From assembly GCF_905475395.1 (NCBI RefSeq), contig NC_058338.1, positions 13,344,935 to 13,408,934 of the forward strand: 64,000 bases of DNA, written 5' to 3'. The translations under genes and the position numbers were made by a program. The notes under the pieces were generated by a model. It did not search any database. It was not told the origin of the DNA and was given only the letters and a program-made list of their open reading frames with translations. Origin of the DNA: Chrysoperla carnea. Lineage: Eukaryota; Arthropoda; Insecta; Neuroptera; Chrysopidae. Shown piece after piece: positions 62,401 to 64,000 of this stretch; within the stretch, counting starts at the first letter, position 1; the number at the start of each line of letters is the position of its first letter.

Positions 62401-62995
62401 CCACCTATCCAAAAAATTTTTACCATTCACTAAAATAATAATTTAATTAAGTAGGAACACCAGATTATTTGGCTCCCGAGGTATTGAAAAATAAAGGATA
62501 TGGAAAAGCTATTGATTGGTGGTCATTTGGTGTACTTGTTTATGAGATGGCAGACGGTCAGCCACCATTTTACGACCTTCGGATATTAAAAACATATGAT
62601 AACATTTTACGAGGACGTATACAATATCCATCACATTTTAGTAAAAGTCTAAGAAATTTTTTAGAACATCTCATACAAATTGATACTACAAAACGGTGAA
62701 TTTCTACAATTTATTTTCATTTAACGCTTTGATGTTGAGTGTTTATAGCCTTGTCTTTACTTTTAATGTGTCTTTTCATAGATACGGTTTTTTAAAAAAC
62801 GGTATAGTAGACATAAAATGTCATGAATGGTTTCAACATTTCAAGTGGAATGAATTATTTAATAAAACATTAAAACCATTTCACAGACCGAACAGAATGC
62901 CGGATGATTATATGATAGCCACGGAGAATAGTGAATCAGGACCAATACGCAGTACTGAGCTGTCAGAATATGTTGATGAATTTAAGGATTTTTAA
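59493..62995 (+). CDS. Divergent PKA-type catalytic subunit (AGC Ser/Thr kinase)
   Basis: Predicted cAMP-dependent-protein-kinase-like kinase. Exons 59493-59631, 60066-60186, 60397-60674, 61679-61924, 62455-62695 and 62782-62995 sum to 1,239 nt, 412 residues, phases consistent. The N-terminal 100 residues are Ser/Gln-rich, then a basic helix-like SIKKWKQ segment, longer than the about 350-residue PKA-C. Kinase motifs: GKGTFGRV (P-loop), YAIKLLDK (catalytic Lys), RNEIEIL (helix C Glu), [33 protein letters not shown] (activation loop with the PDK1-site Thr), [12 protein letters not shown], and a C-terminal FKDF matching the hydrophobic FxxF motif of PKA. The region round the exon 3/4 joint aligns with PKA without gaps ([10 protein letters not shown] against MEYVPGGEMF), supporting the splice. 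Differences from PKA are unusual (see findings). AATAAA at 63,139. It could instead belong to the PRKX/Pka-C3 branch. Confidence 0.88.
60715..61525. repeat. Satellite-like array, family of about 307 bp (copy 3), kinase intron 3
   Basis: Landmark ccaatcataa at 60,781, 61,088 and 61,395, exactly 307 bp apart. Same orientation as 1890-2583. The third unit is cut short. Two full units are nearly identical, implying recent exchange. Overlapping short frames on both strands are repeat-derived. Confidence 0.9.
61925..62454 (+). other. Kinase intron 4 with mobile-element remnant
   Basis: Around 62,200-62,260 the text aggccggattaaccattaaa and taggcaactgcctag resembles a widespread insect transposon end, from memory. 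No coding sequence. Confidence 0.35.
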
Positions 62996-64000
62996 TAGGC
63001 ATATGCCTGTGAGTTTTAAATATAATTAATTATGATCGGGCACATCAAATGTGTGTTATATAACACCCTATATAATAGGTTTACATTATTTTATCATTAC
63101 CTACGACCATGCATTAATGTAATCAACAATACCGATCAAATAAAAAAACTAAGTGAAGTTTTTAAAAAAATTTCAATTGTTGTTTTTTTATCCTAAAACT
63201 AAAAAATTAATATAACTTCCATTTGTTGTGTGTAGAACTGCATTTAGCGCCGTACCCAAAAATATTTTAATTTATAATCTTTTCATTATATTATAAATAT
63301 TAGTTTTCACCATAGAGTTAATACAAGAGAGCTGTAAAGCCGCCGCCCAAACGGTTGATCCAGCAGAGAGACACAGGTAAAGTAGGCGCGTATGACGGTA
63401 GACAGGCAAATGAAGTAGACGCGTACAGCTGTATTCGTCTTTCTTATACGCCTACAATTTGACTCTTTTTTACCTCTCTCACTCGGCGGTCTAAAATATT
63501 TTGAAAATCACTTAATGCGCTTCCTATGTCTATACAGCTCTATGGTATTATCTCCACGATTTCAACATATTGATATCATTTATGTAATAATAATATGCCT
63601 ATATTTCCTTTATTATGACGCCCCAAAATTTTATCATCCACTGATATAAAAAGACAGCAACTCTTCGCAGTATCCCTACTTGCGGGGTATACTGAACCAC
63701 CTCTATTTGAAAATAAAATGGAAATACTTTGCAAGTAGAAATGAAATCTTAACAAAAACATTGGCTCTCAAAGAATCCGATATTATTTACTTACACCAGT
63801 CCAAAAGAATTTTAGTAGAGAAATTTCGTAGATAAAAGCAATCTCGGAGCGGCGAAACCGGAGGCAAAAGCTAGTAATGGATAAATTAATAATTAAACTT
63901 ACCTTTACCAAACACTAATCACCTGATCGAAGCTGATTCGCCGACGCCACAATTTGCCAAAAGTATAAATTGTTCACTCACCGATAATCAATCGATATTT
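62996..64000. other. Right-end region, no supported gene
   Basis: Kinase polyadenylation signal at 63,139-63,144. A possible MITE spans 63,310-63,545 (ends ccatagag / ctctatgg, with agctgta near both ends). At the very end, minus-strand donor-like sites (ggtaagttt near 63,900 and ggtgagtg near 63,980) could belong to a gene beyond the window but no coding frame accompanies them. Confidence 0.4.

Noticed and set aside
63310-63545. Candidate MITE with ccatagag / ctctatgg ends
   Set aside because: Only 8 bp of terminal pairing and no target-site duplication; kept as a remark in the right-end entry only.
63890-64000. Donor-like sites on the minus strand at the right edge
   Set aside because: No coding frame or start codon accompanies them; cannot be tested without sequence beyond the window.

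Overview
The window looks like a nuclear scaffold of an insect. It is AT-rich, its genes are split by introns with GT/AG borders, and it carries an insect-type gustatory receptor next to a fibrillar collagen. Fibrillar collagens are absent from Drosophila but present in, for example, bees and mosquitoes, so a drosophilid is unlikely. I cannot fix the order. There are no prokaryotic operon or rRNA signals, and I saw no convincing tRNA.

Layout: positions 1 to about 29,400 are a gene-poor desert apart from a possible coding exon on the minus strand at the left edge. The desert holds decayed repeats: two satellite-like families (periods about 307 and 315 bp), a dispersed 0.3-0.55 kb family, hAT and LINE fragments, a MITE with a visible target-site duplication, and a fold-back element with a 135-bp tandemly amplified core. 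From 29,433 to 42,909 (+) lies a complete 26-exon fibrillar procollagen gene (1,830 residues): signal peptide, TSPN/laminin-G-like domain, Ser/Gly-rich variable region, minor helix, an uninterrupted 337-triplet major helix, and a COLFI C-propeptide. Its first intron (5.5 kb) holds a palindromic MITE and a satellite array.

Positions 43,855-48,705 (+) encode a complete five-exon gustatory receptor (444 residues), with a broken LINE, a hAT-type MITE and two satellite arrays in its introns. Two compact genes follow in tandem (49,824-51,385 and 51,569-52,025, +), each predicted to make a small protein with one membrane segment. I do not recognise either. An intronless PEX3 gene (54,324-55,400, -) and a single-exon C16orf87/UPF0547 homologue (56,893-57,324, +) come next. 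A six-exon divergent cAMP-dependent-kinase-type catalytic subunit (59,493-62,995, +, 412 residues) ends the gene block, again with a satellite array in an intron.

The genes do not form a pathway. They are extracellular matrix, chemosensation, peroxisome biogenesis, nuclear/chromatin and signalling genes that happen to be neighbours. All exon models were assembled by hand. Each multi-exon model keeps one open frame with matching splice phases and a total length divisible by three, which is the main support for the structures. The points most worth a second look are the collagen C-propeptide lacking two normally conserved cysteines, its GFPGER integrin-type motif at the vertebrate position, the unknown small-gene pair, the unusual kinase active-site residues, and the fold-back array.
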